From: Neotamlana sargassicola
GTDB lineage: Bacteria; Bacteroidota; Bacteroidia; Flavobacteriales; Flavobacteriaceae
Assembly: GCF_020523965.1 (NCBI RefSeq)
Contig: NZ_JAJAPX010000003.1
Location: 124,001-188,000 of the forward strand
Direction of reading: 5' to 3'
Length of the DNA stretch: 64,000 nt
Notes under the pieces: model-generated
Database searches by the model: none
What the model was told of the DNA's origin: nothing
What the model saw: only the letters and a program-made list of their open reading frames with translations
In this document: positions 44,857 through 54,396 of the stretch, piece after piece
How positions within the stretch are numbered: the first letter of the stretch is position 1
Layout of the letters: each line of letters starts with the position of its first letter
Position numbers and translations under genes: made by a program

Positions 44857-46778
44857 TTAAAGTATTTTAATATGAGCATTTCAATTAGCAATAATGCTAG
44901 CGCAAAAATAACAAACCATTTCCATAGCGCATTAACATTTGTGTTACTTTTTATGGTATCGAAAATATCATTAATTGAATTGCTGTAATTTATGTTTTCA
45001 AGAATTGATAAATCGCCGTAAACCAAATCACTTTCATCGCGGTTATAATTAAAGCTAACATTGCTAATGGTTTCTGTTTGTTGGTTTACGTTGTAGGTTC
45101 CAGAAACTTCAGGATTTTCATGAGTTGTAACCACAACTTTATTGTTAAAATATTGTTGCTTTGGAATTAAGTTGATGTCTTTATTAACTAGGGTAAGTAC
45201 TTCGTCCTGTTGTAATTTTGTGTCAACATCAATGGTGTTTTCTGTACCAATTTGGTAATAAAGTTTAGGTATTTTAAAGCTTTGTTTCCCAATGTTATAA
45301 AGCGTTGGTACAATAAGAGGCGAATTTTTAAAGTTTGAATTTTTACTATTAAAGGCCGAAGCAAACACGTAAGTATTTTGGCGCTGACCCAGAAATAAAC
45401 TCTTATCTTCAAACTGTAAAACCGGAGCTATTCCTGCCGAAGCTATTTTGTAAAAACTATTTACTTTTGGGTATTGAAAGTTGTTTACTTGTTTTTCGAA
45501 AACACCATTATTAAAAAGTGAATGCCCGTAATTTATGGTTGTTATGCGTTTTTCGGAAGCAATGAAACTTGAATAATTAAATTGAAAGCCATTTAAAAAC
45601 GGGTTGTAAGCATCAATATTTGTGTTGGTTGATGGAATTACAATTAAAGCACCACCTTGATTGGTAAATTGCTTTAAAGTTGCGGTTAAAGAAACAGGTA
45701 TACTATTCAACTCATTTAAAACAATTAAATTTTGTTCGCTAATACTGTTGTAATTTAGTTGGTTTTCGGGTGTAGAGGAATAATTAAATTCATCTTTTGT
45801 AAAAATACGTTTTAAGAAGCTGTCGTTAGCGCCATTTATGGATAAAACATTAATTTTTTTTGTACTGTTGATGTTAAAAAATAAAGTGTTATCAAAATCT
45901 AAGCTCGAATCATCAATTTCTATTTTACCGTTTATAACCTGGTTTGCAGGAAGCGAAAAGGTAGTTTCGGCTTCTTGATTAATTGACACTGATGTTTTGG
46001 CAACGAGTTTATCTCCATTAAACAAAGAAATCGGTAAGTTTTCAACCGAAATACCACTATTTTTTAAAAGTACTTTAAGCTCGATTATGGTTGCTGTGGT
46101 TTTACTAATATAAGCACTATCAATGGCAATGTTGTTGGTATTTACAGGTTGTAATTTTACCAAATGTAATTGTGTAAGTGAATCGTTTTCTGCTTCAAGA
46201 TTTAAATTACTTTTCTGAAAATCGCTGATCATCAGAAAGTTTTTAAGTGTATTTTTTTTATTAGAAAAACTCGACTTTCCTTGTAATAAAATGGCATTAA
46301 GATTTGTAGTGTTTGCTGAATAATTTAGCTGTAACAAATCGTTTTTTATGGCCTTTATTGTCGTGTTTTTAAAGCTCGTATTGTTTGTGAAAATTGAAAT
46401 GTTTTCGTCTTCAGGAATATTTGTAATTAAGTCTTGAATGGCGCGTTTAAACAATTCGCCTTTAGGCCCTTTGGCCTGCATGCTAAAGGAATTGTCTATA
46501 TAAATTACGGTTTCCTTTTCAGCTTTAAAGGTGTTGGTTTTAGCAATAAATGGTTGCGCAAAAGCCAGTACTAATGCCGCTAAAAGCAATAACCTAGTTA
46601 AAAGCAATAGCCATTTTTTTAATTGTTTGTTTTTTCGAGTTTGTTGTGTGGCTTCTTTTAAAAAGGCCACATTGGTAAATGCAATTTTTTGAAACTTTCG
46701 AAGCTGAAAAAGATGAACAATAATAGGGATGAGCAGAAGAAAAAGAGTGTAAAGAATTTCGGGGTGTTTAAACTGCAT
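44853..46778 (-). CDS. BatA-domain membrane protein with VWA-like region
   Basis: A 641-residue membrane protein, first gene of the operon. The N-terminal BatA domain (residues 1-75) contains two spans with the typical IIVHLFQLRKFQKIAFTNVA and LKKWLLLLTRLLLLAALVLA. A von Willebrand A-like part follows with a MIDAS-type DNSFSMQ near residue 95. The long middle is beta-rich and probably periplasmic, and a last span is at the C-terminus (KWFVIFALALLLIEMLIL). Such proteins occur with aerotolerance (Bat) and MoxR genes, which are not seen here. Function unknown. Confidence 0.82.
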   Translation of the reverse strand: MQFKHPEILYTLFLLLIPIIVHLFQLRKFQKIAFTNVAFLKEATQQTRKNKQLKKWLLLLTRLLLLAALVLAFAQPFIAKTNTFKAEKETVIYIDNSFSMQAKGPKGELFKRAIQDLITNIPEDENISIFTNNTSFKNTTIKAIKNDLLQLNYSANTTNLNAILLQGKSSFSNKKNTLKNFLMISDFQKSNLNLEAENDSLTQLHLVKLQPVNTNNIAIDSAYISKTTATIIELKVLLKNSGISVENLPISLFNGDKLVAKTSVSINQEAETTFSLPANQVINGKIEIDDSSLDFDNTLFFNINSTKKINVLSINGANDSFLKRIFTKDEFNYSSTPENQLNYNSISEQNLIVLNELNSIPVSLTATLKQFTNQGGALIVIPSTNTNIDAYNPFLNGFQFNYSSFIASEKRITTINYGHSLFNNGVFEKQVNNFQYPKVNSFYKIASAGIAPVLQFEDKSLFLGQRQNTYVFASAFNSKNSNFKNSPLIVPTLYNIGKQSFKIPKLYYQIGTENTIDVDTKLQQDEVLTLVNKDINLIPKQQYFNNKVVVTTHENPEVSGTYNVNQQTETISNVSFNYNRDESDLVYGDLSILENINYSNSINDIFDTIKSNTNVNALWKWFVIFALALLLIEMLILKYFK

Positions 46779-46826
46779 TCCTATTTATTATTTTTCAAAT
46801 ATAGAAAATGCATACGACAAATTTTA

Positions 46827-47834
46827 TTAACAAAAGAAAATATAATCAATTACAGGTTGCTTTTTTATGGTTGCCATGTATTTATGGATTTCTTTTTGTG
46901 CAATTTTATTAGCTACGGTGACGATACTTTGCGAATTTTTAACCGAAGCTAAATTCATAAAAGGTTGTAATGTAACACCATAAATTGCTTTTCCAATTTT
47001 GTTTGGGTTATCGCAAATCCAAGTAAACGGAATATTCTTTTCTACCAAGGTTTTCGCAATGAGTTTACCTTTGTGACCTGCACCCCAAATTACTAAATTT
47101 TTATTAGGATTATAATCGATGTCTAAAAAGTGCATTAATTTTAAATCGATAAAATGGTTTAAGGCATAATGCTCATGGGTTCGCGAGGTTCGGTAGCTAT
47201 AATCGCGCCAGTAATGCAGTAATTGGTTACTTGGTATGCATTTGTATTTATTTTTATAAAACCTAAATGTTAGGTCGTAATCTTCTGGGTATACATTGGG
47301 GTTAAAGGCGCCGCATTCTATTAAATCCTCACGATGCAGCATCCAACATGGTGAAGCGATAACGCATTCTTTATAAATTTCGTTGTAATTGCTTCCGGTT
47401 TTCGTGAGGTTGTTAATCCAAGTTTCATATTGTTGGTAACCGTCGCTAATACCAGCATCAGAAAAATATTTTACTAATCCGGTGGCTACGTGTTTTTTTC
47501 CGTGTGTTTTCAGTTGGTTTACTAATGCTTCAAGTTTATTATCCGTCATAATATCATCGCTATCCATTCGGGTAATAAATTCGCCAGTACTGGTTTTAAA
47601 AGCGAGTTTTAAGGCATCGATAATGCCATTTCCTGTGTTTTTAAGTAACTTTATTCTCGGCTCATTTTCCGCGAAAGCGTTAACCACATCATAACTATTA
47701 TCGGTAGAATGGTCGTCGATAATAAGTAATTCCCAGTTTGTATAGTTTTGATTAATAATAGATTGGATACACTCGCCAATAAAGGCTTCGGTATTTTTAA
47801 ACGGTGTTAATATGCTAACTAAGTTTTTTTGCAT
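46827..47834 (-). CDS. GT2 glycosyltransferase fused to a Rossmann-like domain
   Basis: A 335-residue protein. The first 230 residues are a GT-A fold glycosyltransferase (VSILTPFKNTEAFIGECIQS, IIDDHSTDNSY, and the DXD-type metal site RMDSDD near residue 98). The last 100 residues start with NLVIWGAGHKGKLIAKTL, a GxGxxG nucleotide-binding motif. The start is ATG 47834, because the in-frame ATG eight codons upstream lies close to a divergent gene and gives an unlikely N-terminus. The sugar donor and acceptor are unknown, and no polysaccharide cluster surrounds it. Confidence 0.82.
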   Translation of the reverse strand: MQKNLVSILTPFKNTEAFIGECIQSIINQNYTNWELLIIDDHSTDNSYDVVNAFAENEPRIKLLKNTGNGIIDALKLAFKTSTGEFITRMDSDDIMTDNKLEALVNQLKTHGKKHVATGLVKYFSDAGISDGYQQYETWINNLTKTGSNYNEIYKECVIASPCWMLHREDLIECGAFNPNVYPEDYDLTFRFYKNKYKCIPSNQLLHYWRDYSYRTSRTHEHYALNHFIDLKLMHFLDIDYNPNKNLVIWGAGHKGKLIAKTLVEKNIPFTWICDNPNKIGKAIYGVTLQPFMNLASVKNSQSIVTVANKIAQKEIHKYMATIKKQPVIDYIFFC

Positions 47835-47933
47835 TTGGCGAATATACAGAATTCTCATTTTAACATAATGTTAAGAGGAATAACAGTAACATATTGGTAC
47901 TTTGCACGTCACATAAAAATAAACTCTAAATAA

Positions 47934-49829
47934 ATGAATATTAAATTTTTTCCTGCTTTAATTGCAGCAGGTATGGTATTAGCCAGTTGTGGCGGTGCAA
48001 AAATACCTGCCGATTTAGCTACTACTTTGCCAATTGAAACCTCAATTAATTTAACCAATGTAAGCGACGACAAGGCGCCTGTAACTATTAATCCAGGACG
48101 TTTTGTTACCGAAACGGTTACATACAGATTGCCAAGAGTAGTGCAAGGAACCTACGCTGTAAGTGATTTTGGTAAGTATGTAGATGATTTTAAAGCAATT
48201 GATTACAACGGAAACGAATTACCGGTAACAAAAGTTGATACGAATACATGGACAATAAGTAATGCTACACAATTAGACAAAATAACCTATTTAGTTAACG
48301 ATACTTTTGATGAGGAAAAGGTGGGAGGAATTGGTAAAGAAGTGCCTTTTTCGCCTTCAGGTACGAACATAGAACCTAAAAACTATGTGCTAAACTTACA
48401 TGGTTTTATTGGGTATTTCGATTCGTTAAAAAACAATCAGTATAAATTAGATGTTACGGCAGCGGCCGATTTTAATCGTACCTCGGCTTTACAAACCATA
48501 AATTCTATAACTAGTGAAGATGGTAAAACGCTTACCACAAGTTATTTTGCACCGCGTTATTTTGATATTACAGATAACCCAATGATGTATGGTAATTTAG
48601 ATGTTGAAGAATTTGAAGTAGGCGATATAAAAATTGTTTTAAGTGTGTATTCACCAAATAAAGTGCATTCTGCAAAATCATTAAAAGAAACGGTTTTTAA
48701 AATGATGAAAGCCCAAAAAGCCTATTTAGGAGATATAAATTCTACACCGCGTTACGATATTTACTTGTATTTATCGGAAGGAAAGGAGGACTCGCCAAAA
48801 GGTTTCGGTGCTTTAGAGCATCACACGTCAACTGTAGTAGTTTTACCAGAAGCTATGGACGATGAAGCTTTAGCAGAAAGTATGACCGATGTGGTTTCGC
48901 ATGAGTTTTTTCATATTGTAACGCCGTTAAGCGTGCATTCTGAAGATGTACATTATTTTGATTACAACAACCCAACCTTCTCGAAACATTTATGGATGTA
49001 TGAAGGTATTACCGAATATTTTGCAACCTTGTTTCAAGTCGATCAAGATTTAGTTAGCGAAGAAGATTTTTATAATAAAGTTATGGAGAAAATTCAATTA
49101 TCTAAGCAACGCTATAACGATGCGATGAGTTTTACCATAATGAGTGAAAATGTGCTAAAAGACCCTTACAAAGATCAGTATGCCAATGTGTACCAAAAAG
49201 GGGCTTTAATTGGTATGTGTATAGATATTTTAATGCGAGAAGAAAGTAACGGTAACCGTGGTGTTTTATCTTTAATGAAAGAATTATCGAATAAATATGG
49301 TAAAAACAAACCATTTGAAGATGATAAGTTAATTGAAGAAATTATTGCCATGACTTATCCTAGCGTTGGTGAATTTTTAAACACACACGTTGTTGGAGAT
49401 ACACCAATTAATTATAACGAATTTTTTAATAAAGTAGGTTTAGAAATTGCTGAAGGCAAGGTAGAAACCAATTATATTTTAATTAATGGCGTGCCAATTG
49501 TTAGCGGTAATCCTGAAAACGGAACCATATTTTTTACCGATGCTGTTGAAAAAAATAGTTTCTGGATAGATAATGGTGCGAAAGCAAACGATGTAATTAA
49601 AAGTGTTGGTGGTACAGAGTTAACAATGATGAATGCAAATTCTATACTACAACAAATATTTAGTTGGAAACCAGGAAGCGATGTTGAAGTGGTTTTAGTA
49701 AGAGATGGTGAAGAAAAAGTTATAAAAACTAAGGTTACAAAAACCTATACAACAGGTGAAGGACTTATGCCTAAAGCAGATGCAAGCGATGCGCAAAAAG
49801 CATTGCGTAAAGCTTGGTTAAAAGGGTAA
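47934..49829 (+). CDS. M61-family metallopeptidase lipoprotein with PDZ domain
   Basis: A 631-residue exported protein with a lipobox (VLASC, about Cys19). The M61 N-terminal beta domain leads to the zinc site HEFFH at residues 323-327, with the third ligand in the typical MYEGITEYFATL segment. A PDZ domain is at about residues 520-605 (WIDNGAKANDVIKSVGGTEL). M61 enzymes are glycyl aminopeptidases; members in Bacteroidota lie in the periplasm or on the outer membrane. A terminator follows. Confidence 0.92.
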   Translation: MNIKFFPALIAAGMVLASCGGAKIPADLATTLPIETSINLTNVSDDKAPVTINPGRFVTETVTYRLPRVVQGTYAVSDFGKYVDDFKAIDYNGNELPVTKVDTNTWTISNATQLDKITYLVNDTFDEEKVGGIGKEVPFSPSGTNIEPKNYVLNLHGFIGYFDSLKNNQYKLDVTAAADFNRTSALQTINSITSEDGKTLTTSYFAPRYFDITDNPMMYGNLDVEEFEVGDIKIVLSVYSPNKVHSAKSLKETVFKMMKAQKAYLGDINSTPRYDIYLYLSEGKEDSPKGFGALEHHTSTVVVLPEAMDDEALAESMTDVVSHEFFHIVTPLSVHSEDVHYFDYNNPTFSKHLWMYEGITEYFATLFQVDQDLVSEEDFYNKVMEKIQLSKQRYNDAMSFTIMSENVLKDPYKDQYANVYQKGALIGMCIDILMREESNGNRGVLSLMKELSNKYGKNKPFEDDKLIEEIIAMTYPSVGEFLNTHVVGDTPINYNEFFNKVGLEIAEGKVETNYILINGVPIVSGNPENGTIFFTDAVEKNSFWIDNGAKANDVIKSVGGTELTMMNANSILQQIFSWKPGSDVEVVLVRDGEEKVIKTKVTKTYTTGEGLMPKADASDAQKALRKAWLKG

Positions 49830-49854
49830 TATTTGCAACATATTATGATATTAA

Positions 49855-49886
49855 AAAGGCTGGAATTTTTCCAGCCTTTGTTTATT
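49855..49886. terminator. Bidirectional terminator between M61 peptidase and GAF kinase genes
   Basis: An 11-bp perfect stem (AAAGGCTGGAA at 49855-49865, TTCCAGCCTTT at 49869-49879) with a 3-nt loop; T-runs on both strands. It overlaps the last codons or stop of the minus-strand kinase. Confidence 0.8.
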
Positions 49887-51078
49887 TTAAGATAGTAAAT
49901 TTAAAGGTGGTACCTTCGTTTATTACTGATGTTACTTTAATAGTACCATTAAGTTTCGTAATAAGCGATTTTACTGTAAATAAACCAATTCCAGTGCCTT
50001 TATTACCGTGCTTATCGGCTTCATGGGCGGTATTAAATAAATCGAAAAGTGCTTCTTGTTTGTTTGGGTCTATGCCTTCACCGTTGTCTTTTACGTAAAA
50101 AATATGGTGTGTGTCATCGGCTTCATAATCAATGTAAACCACTGGTTTTTCTTTAAAGTTATATTTAAATCCGTTGTCGACCAAATTAAGTAGAATTTGC
50201 TCTAAAACGTAGGTGTTTACATTGTTAAGTGTTCCGTTATTTAGCAATTTAAAGTTGTTTTCGTTTAAACTTAAAATTGTCTTTATATTTAGGTAAACCT
50301 CTTTAAGTTTGGTTTCTTTTTTGTCTTTTTCTAGTAAAGCTTCGCTTTTGTAGTGTTTTAAAATGCCGTCTATATAAGCCCGAAGTGTATCGGCAGAATC
50401 TTCAATAAAATTTAAATACTCTAAATTTATTTTAGGGTAAGTTTCAATTAATTCAGTTTTAAATAAATGAGATAATGAAGTAATATTTGCTAGAGGTGAT
50501 TTTAAATCGTGCGATACCTTATTAGCAAATGTTTTTAAAGTGTTATGGCGTTCTTCAAGCGATTCCAATGTTTCGTTAAGCTCTTTATTTTTTAAACGCA
50601 ATTCAAATAAATTAACAACTTGCTTTGCCAAAATAACGAGAGCTTCTTTTTGTTTTTTATTGAGTTTACGTGGCTCAACATCATAAATGCAAAGTGTACC
50701 AAGCGCATAACCATCTGGGTTTATTAGCGGTACGCCTGCATAAAACTTTACATTGTTTTCGGTAATTATTGGGTTATCGAAAAAGCGACTATCTTTCGTG
50801 GCATCTTCAATAATAAAAATGGGGTTGTCATCTAGAATGGCATGACCACAAAACGAAATATTTCTTGGTGATTCATTAAACGTTAACCCATAGTGCGATT
50901 TTAAATAATTGCGTTCGGTATCTAACAATGAAATAATGGCAATGGGTACATTACAAATATTAGCTGTTAAATCTGTAATATTATCAAAATCGGGTTCTGG
51001 AGGAGTATCTAAAAGGTTATATTTCTTAACAGCTTCTAATCGTTTAGACTCGTTTTTAGGGAAATTGGGACTTTTCAT
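49882..51078 (-). CDS. GAF-domain sensor histidine kinase (paralogue 1)
   Basis: A 398-residue cytoplasmic kinase. The GAF domain (about residues 20-165) begins with the marker RLEAVKKYNLLDTPPEPDFD and contains SFCGHAIL and FYAGVPLINPDGYALGTLCI. The HisKA part has the phospho-accepting H190 in KVSHDLKSPLANI, and the ATPase domain has LLNLVDNGFKYN, DNGEGIDP and GTGIGLFTVK. The start is ATG 51078; the longer frame would run into the upstream DUF2400 gene. No response regulator is adjacent. It is paralogous to the kinase at 53125. Confidence 0.9.
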   Translation of the reverse strand: MKSPNFPKNESKRLEAVKKYNLLDTPPEPDFDNITDLTANICNVPIAIISLLDTERNYLKSHYGLTFNESPRNISFCGHAILDDNPIFIIEDATKDSRFFDNPIITENNVKFYAGVPLINPDGYALGTLCIYDVEPRKLNKKQKEALVILAKQVVNLFELRLKNKELNETLESLEERHNTLKTFANKVSHDLKSPLANITSLSHLFKTELIETYPKINLEYLNFIEDSADTLRAYIDGILKHYKSEALLEKDKKETKLKEVYLNIKTILSLNENNFKLLNNGTLNNVNTYVLEQILLNLVDNGFKYNFKEKPVVYIDYEADDTHHIFYVKDNGEGIDPNKQEALFDLFNTAHEADKHGNKGTGIGLFTVKSLITKLNGTIKVTSVINEGTTFKFTILK

Positions 51079-51130
51079 AGTAAATATAGTAGGTAATATA
51101 TTTACGTGAATATAAAACAAAGGGTTTCTA

Positions 51131-51910
51131 TTAAGTGTTAAATTTTTCAAAAACTCCAAGTCCAAATAACGCAAAATCGTATTTCACAGGATCTTTTTTA
51201 TTTAAAACACGTAAATTGTAATCTAGTTCGCTCAAAGCTTTAGCATCGTTTTGCTTTCTACTTAGTAAACCTAATTTACGAGCTACGTTGCCCGAATGTA
51301 CGTCGAGCGGACAGGACAGCTGGCTAGGTGAGAGGCTGTCCCAAATACCAAAATCTACGCCAGCATTATCTTTTCTTACCATCCAGCGTAGGTACATATT
51401 TATTCTTTTTGCTGCCGATTTTTTTAAAGGATCGCTAATGTGTTTTTGTGTACGCGGTAAATGCTCAATTTCAAAAAATACTGTTTTAAATTTAGAAATG
51501 GCTTCTTGAAGATTTTTGCTATTAAGTTTATTAAAAAGCTGCTCTAAGCCATCGTGATTTTTATAAATGTTATGTAAAGCATTAATAAAGGTAATACAAT
51601 CTGTACCGTTAAACGTTCGGTGTACAAAAGGTTCTAATTTTTTTAAATCTGTTTCTTTGTGGTTTATTACAAAATCGTGCGGTGCATTATCTAACAAAGC
51701 CATTAGTTTTTTTGCGTTATTTATGATGCTTTTTCGGTTACCCCAAGCTATAGTTGCTGTTAAAAAGCCTGAAATTTCAATGTCTTCCTTTTTAGAAAAG
51801 GCATGCGGAATTTGTATTGGATCGCTTTCAATAAATTTTGGGTTGTTGTAGGTTTCAACCTTTTCGTCTAAAAAATCTTTTAAATCTAAAATTGAGAAAT
51901 TCTTATTCAA
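51131..51910 (-). CDS. TIGR02757 / DUF2400 family protein
   Basis: A 259-residue soluble protein of the TIGR02757 (DUF2400) family, widespread in Bacteroidota and some other phyla. Typical segments are DPIQIPHAFSKKEDIEISGF, ATIAWGNRKSIINNAKKL, FVHRTFNGTDCITFI and LDVHSGNVARKLGLLSRKQN. The fold is related to helix-hairpin-helix DNA glycosylases, which would suggest a link to nucleic acids, but no activity is known. It precedes the GAF kinase by 52 bp on the same strand. Confidence 0.85.
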   Translation of the reverse strand: MNKNFSILDLKDFLDEKVETYNNPKFIESDPIQIPHAFSKKEDIEISGFLTATIAWGNRKSIINNAKKLMALLDNAPHDFVINHKETDLKKLEPFVHRTFNGTDCITFINALHNIYKNHDGLEQLFNKLNSKNLQEAISKFKTVFFEIEHLPRTQKHISDPLKKSAAKRINMYLRWMVRKDNAGVDFGIWDSLSPSQLSCPLDVHSGNVARKLGLLSRKQNDAKALSELDYNLRVLNKKDPVKYDFALFGLGVFEKFNT

Positions 51911-52278
51911 TGTAAGTTTTTATTCAAAAATAACAACAGTTTACCAAATAGTTATTCAATGCGCATATAATTTTCGCCTAATTCAATTTGGCTAAACTTG
52001 TCCTTGTTTAATTCTAGTTTAAAATATACGTGATGACTATAAGCGCCATCAATAAATTTATTAACCACATTGTATCTAAAAACTAAATTTTTATGCCATG
52101 TGCTGTTTGTAATTACGAAAAATAATGTAAAATTATAATTAAAATGTTCATATTAAACATACAATTCGGCATAAAATAGCCGATGAAATACACGTTAATT
52201 TTTAAACAATCAAGTATTTACAGTTTTATTACAATATAATTTGCATTTTGCGTTATTTTCATATCAAAAAAACAAAAT
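51911..52278. other. 368-bp stretch without an intact gene
   Basis: Between the DUF2400 gene and the lipoprotein gene only the 66-codon remnant described at 51952-52152 was seen. The rest (52153-52278) should carry the lipoprotein promoter; ATATAATTTGC near 52237 is a weak -7-like match. Confidence 0.5.
51952..52152 (-). pseudogene. Probable remnant of a short protein gene
   Basis: On the minus strand a 66-codon frame runs without a stop to TAA at 51952 and has a protein-like composition, ending KDKFSQIELGENYMRIE. It has no ATG at its 5' end, and an upstream frame with possible starts is out of register by one base near 52150, which suggests a frameshifted or truncated gene. I do not recognise the family. 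It lies directly upstream of the DUF2400 gene. It could also be a real ORF with a GTG start of about 38 codons. Confidence 0.35.
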
Positions 52279-52281
52279 GTG

Positions 52282-53085
52282 ATGTATAGAAGTTTACTTT
52301 TTATTTTAGGAATACTATTATTTAGTTGTGAAAATGAGCGTATTAGCAATGGAACTGATTCTGCTGCTGCGCTTGAAGCTTTAACAGAATATGTAACGGT
52401 TAATAAAGTATTTCAAGATGTTGGAAATAACAGCGGAGATAATATTTTAACTGCTGAAACTTCAGCTTCAGCGAAATCATCAAATATAAAAGATGAAGCT
52501 ATTGTAACCATAGAACCTTTCGATTTAAGTACTTTTCCAAAAACAATTACTATCGATTATGGCGATGGAGTTTTAGGACGTGATGGTATTACTAGAAAAG
52601 GGATAATTACCATTATTTCTACGAATTGGTATCGTGTTGAAGGTAGCGTGCATACCACAACTTTTACTAATTTTTATCATAACGACTATAAAGTTGAAGG
52701 CATACATGTCGCAGAGAATTTAGGGGAGAATGATGATGACAATTTACAGTTTGAAGTGACTATTACTAATGGGAAAATAACCAACTTAGAAAACGAAAGT
52801 ATAGAGTATACCGAAAATGTAATTAGAACGTGGATAGCAGGAGAAACTACACCTTTTAATATTTGGGACGACGAATATTTGTTTGAAGGTTCTCAGTTTG
52901 GAATAAGTTCAAAAGGTGTAAACTATAGCTTAACTACCGATGAAGCTTTACATTTTACCTTATTACCACGAAATATAGAATCTGGTATTCTTGATGTAAC
53001 TTTAGGTATTTTTAGCGGAATAAAAATTGATTATACAGAGTCCACTATTACTATATTAGGGGTTTCTTATCCCTTTGGAGATTAA
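52282..53085 (+). CDS. Lipoprotein of unknown function
   Basis: A 267-residue lipoprotein: the signal peptide ends with the lipobox LLFSC (about residue 15). The ATG at 52282 is taken as start in place of the GTG one codon before. The mature part contains a beta-rich region with TITIDYGDGVLGRDGITRKG, which repeats as TVEG/GSVH-like strands, and a second half (TWIAGETTPFNIWDDEYLFE) of similar style. Such proteins are common in Flavobacteriia, without known function. It is isolated, between the two GAF kinases, and has its own terminator. Confidence 0.75.
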   Translation: MYRSLLFILGILLFSCENERISNGTDSAAALEALTEYVTVNKVFQDVGNNSGDNILTAETSASAKSSNIKDEAIVTIEPFDLSTFPKTITIDYGDGVLGRDGITRKGIITIISTNWYRVEGSVHTTTFTNFYHNDYKVEGIHVAENLGENDDDNLQFEVTITNGKITNLENESIEYTENVIRTWIAGETTPFNIWDDEYLFEGSQFGISSKGVNYSLTTDEALHFTLLPRNIESGILDVTLGIFSGIKIDYTESTITILGVSYPFGD

Positions 53086-53100
53086 AATATTTAAATAATT

Positions 53101-53134
53101 AAGGTTTGTAATGGTTACAAGCCCTTATTTTTTT
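53101..53134 (+). terminator. Rho-independent terminator after the lipoprotein gene
   Basis: GGTTTGTAA (53103-53111) pairs with TTACAAGCC (53115-53123) with one G-T pair, extended by AA/TT, and is followed by a T-rich run. It overlaps the stop region of the convergent GAF kinase. Confidence 0.65.
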
Positions 53135-54333
53135 ATTGAAAATTTAAAAGTACTGCCTTCACCTTGTATTGATTTAACACTTATATTTCCACCTAATTTT
53201 GACACAAGTTTTTTTACCGTAGATAAGCCAATACCATGGCCGCGTTGTCCAAAACGATCTGTTTCTTCAATTGTGGAGAATAGTTTAAAAATTTTCTTTT
53301 GTTTTTCTTCGGCAATTCCAATACCGTTATCTGTAACAGAAATGTAATTATGTGTTTCATGCTCGGTATCTAAAAATACATCGATTACAGTTTCGGGTTT
53401 GTCGTTATATTTTAAACTGTTAGTAATTAAATTAAGTAAAATAAGTTCTAAAGCGGCGCGGTTTGTAACAATATCAAAATCTTTTTCGGGTAAATTAATT
53501 CTACAGTTAACTTTAATATTTAAAATATCAATTACTTCTTCTAATAATTGATTAAAAGAAAAGCATTCTACATTTTTTTTATCAATACTACTGTTTTCGT
53601 AATAATTAAGAAGATTGTTTATATAACTACTTAACGATAAAGAAGCATCTTTTATGTTACTTAAATAGTTTGTGCCTTTTTCGTCTATACTTTTATTGTA
53701 TTTCTTTTTTAAAATATCTGCAGTTAAAATCATGTTAGCCAAAGGCATTTTCATGTCGTGTGCCACTTGAGACGCAAAACCTTTAAGCATTTTATTTTTT
53801 TTAATCAGTTTGCGTTTAGCTTGTTTAAGCTTATGGTTACTCTTGTTAAGTTCAATGAGTTTTACAACTTGTTTACCAAGTAGTTTTAAGTTTTTAATTT
53901 GTTCGTTGTTAAGTTGGTTTTCTTTATGGTCTATAACACATAAAGTGCCTAATTTGTGGTTGTTTTTATCTATTAAGCAAACACCCGCATAAAAAACAAC
54001 AGGATTGTTACTTGCCTTAACATAGGGATGATTTATAAATTTTAAATTTTTCTTAGTGTTTTCAACAATATAAATATCTTCATCATTAGCAATAGCGTAA
54101 CTACAGAAGGATAAATTTCTTTCCGAGCTACAAATTGTCATGCCTTTAGCAGATTTAAACCAAACTTCATCTTCCTCTACAATAGAAATTAAAGCATTAG
54201 GCATGTTAGTTATAGAACAAGCTAAATTTGTAATGATGTTAAAATTTTGGTCGTATTGGCTTCTATCTAACTTGTAGCTCTTCACAGCTAAAAGTCTTTC
54301 GGTCTCATTTTTTGGAATACTGGTTAGCTGCAT
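53125..54333 (-). CDS. GAF-domain sensor histidine kinase (paralogue 2)
   Basis: A 402-residue cytoplasmic kinase with the same layout as the one at 49882: GAF domain at about residues 20-160 (FCSYAIANDEDIYIVENT, VFYAGVCLIDKNNHKLGTLC), the phospho-accepting H192 in QVAHDMKMPLANM, and ATPase motifs LLNLITNSLKYN, DNGIGIAE and GHGIGLSTVK. The LLDTPPE motif at the GAF start is lost (KLDRSQYDQNFN), showing divergence from paralogue 1. No response regulator is near. Input signal unknown. Confidence 0.9.
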   Translation of the reverse strand: MQLTSIPKNETERLLAVKSYKLDRSQYDQNFNIITNLACSITNMPNALISIVEEDEVWFKSAKGMTICSSERNLSFCSYAIANDEDIYIVENTKKNLKFINHPYVKASNNPVVFYAGVCLIDKNNHKLGTLCVIDHKENQLNNEQIKNLKLLGKQVVKLIELNKSNHKLKQAKRKLIKKNKMLKGFASQVAHDMKMPLANMILTADILKKKYNKSIDEKGTNYLSNIKDASLSLSSYINNLLNYYENSSIDKKNVECFSFNQLLEEVIDILNIKVNCRINLPEKDFDIVTNRAALELILLNLITNSLKYNDKPETVIDVFLDTEHETHNYISVTDNGIGIAEEKQKKIFKLFSTIEETDRFGQRGHGIGLSTVKKLVSKLGGNISVKSIQGEGSTFKFSIKK

Positions 54334-54396
54334 TATAATGTTTTTATGTTCAACTAAAGTACAAAAATTTTAAACAAAAATACGTGTTATGTTCAA

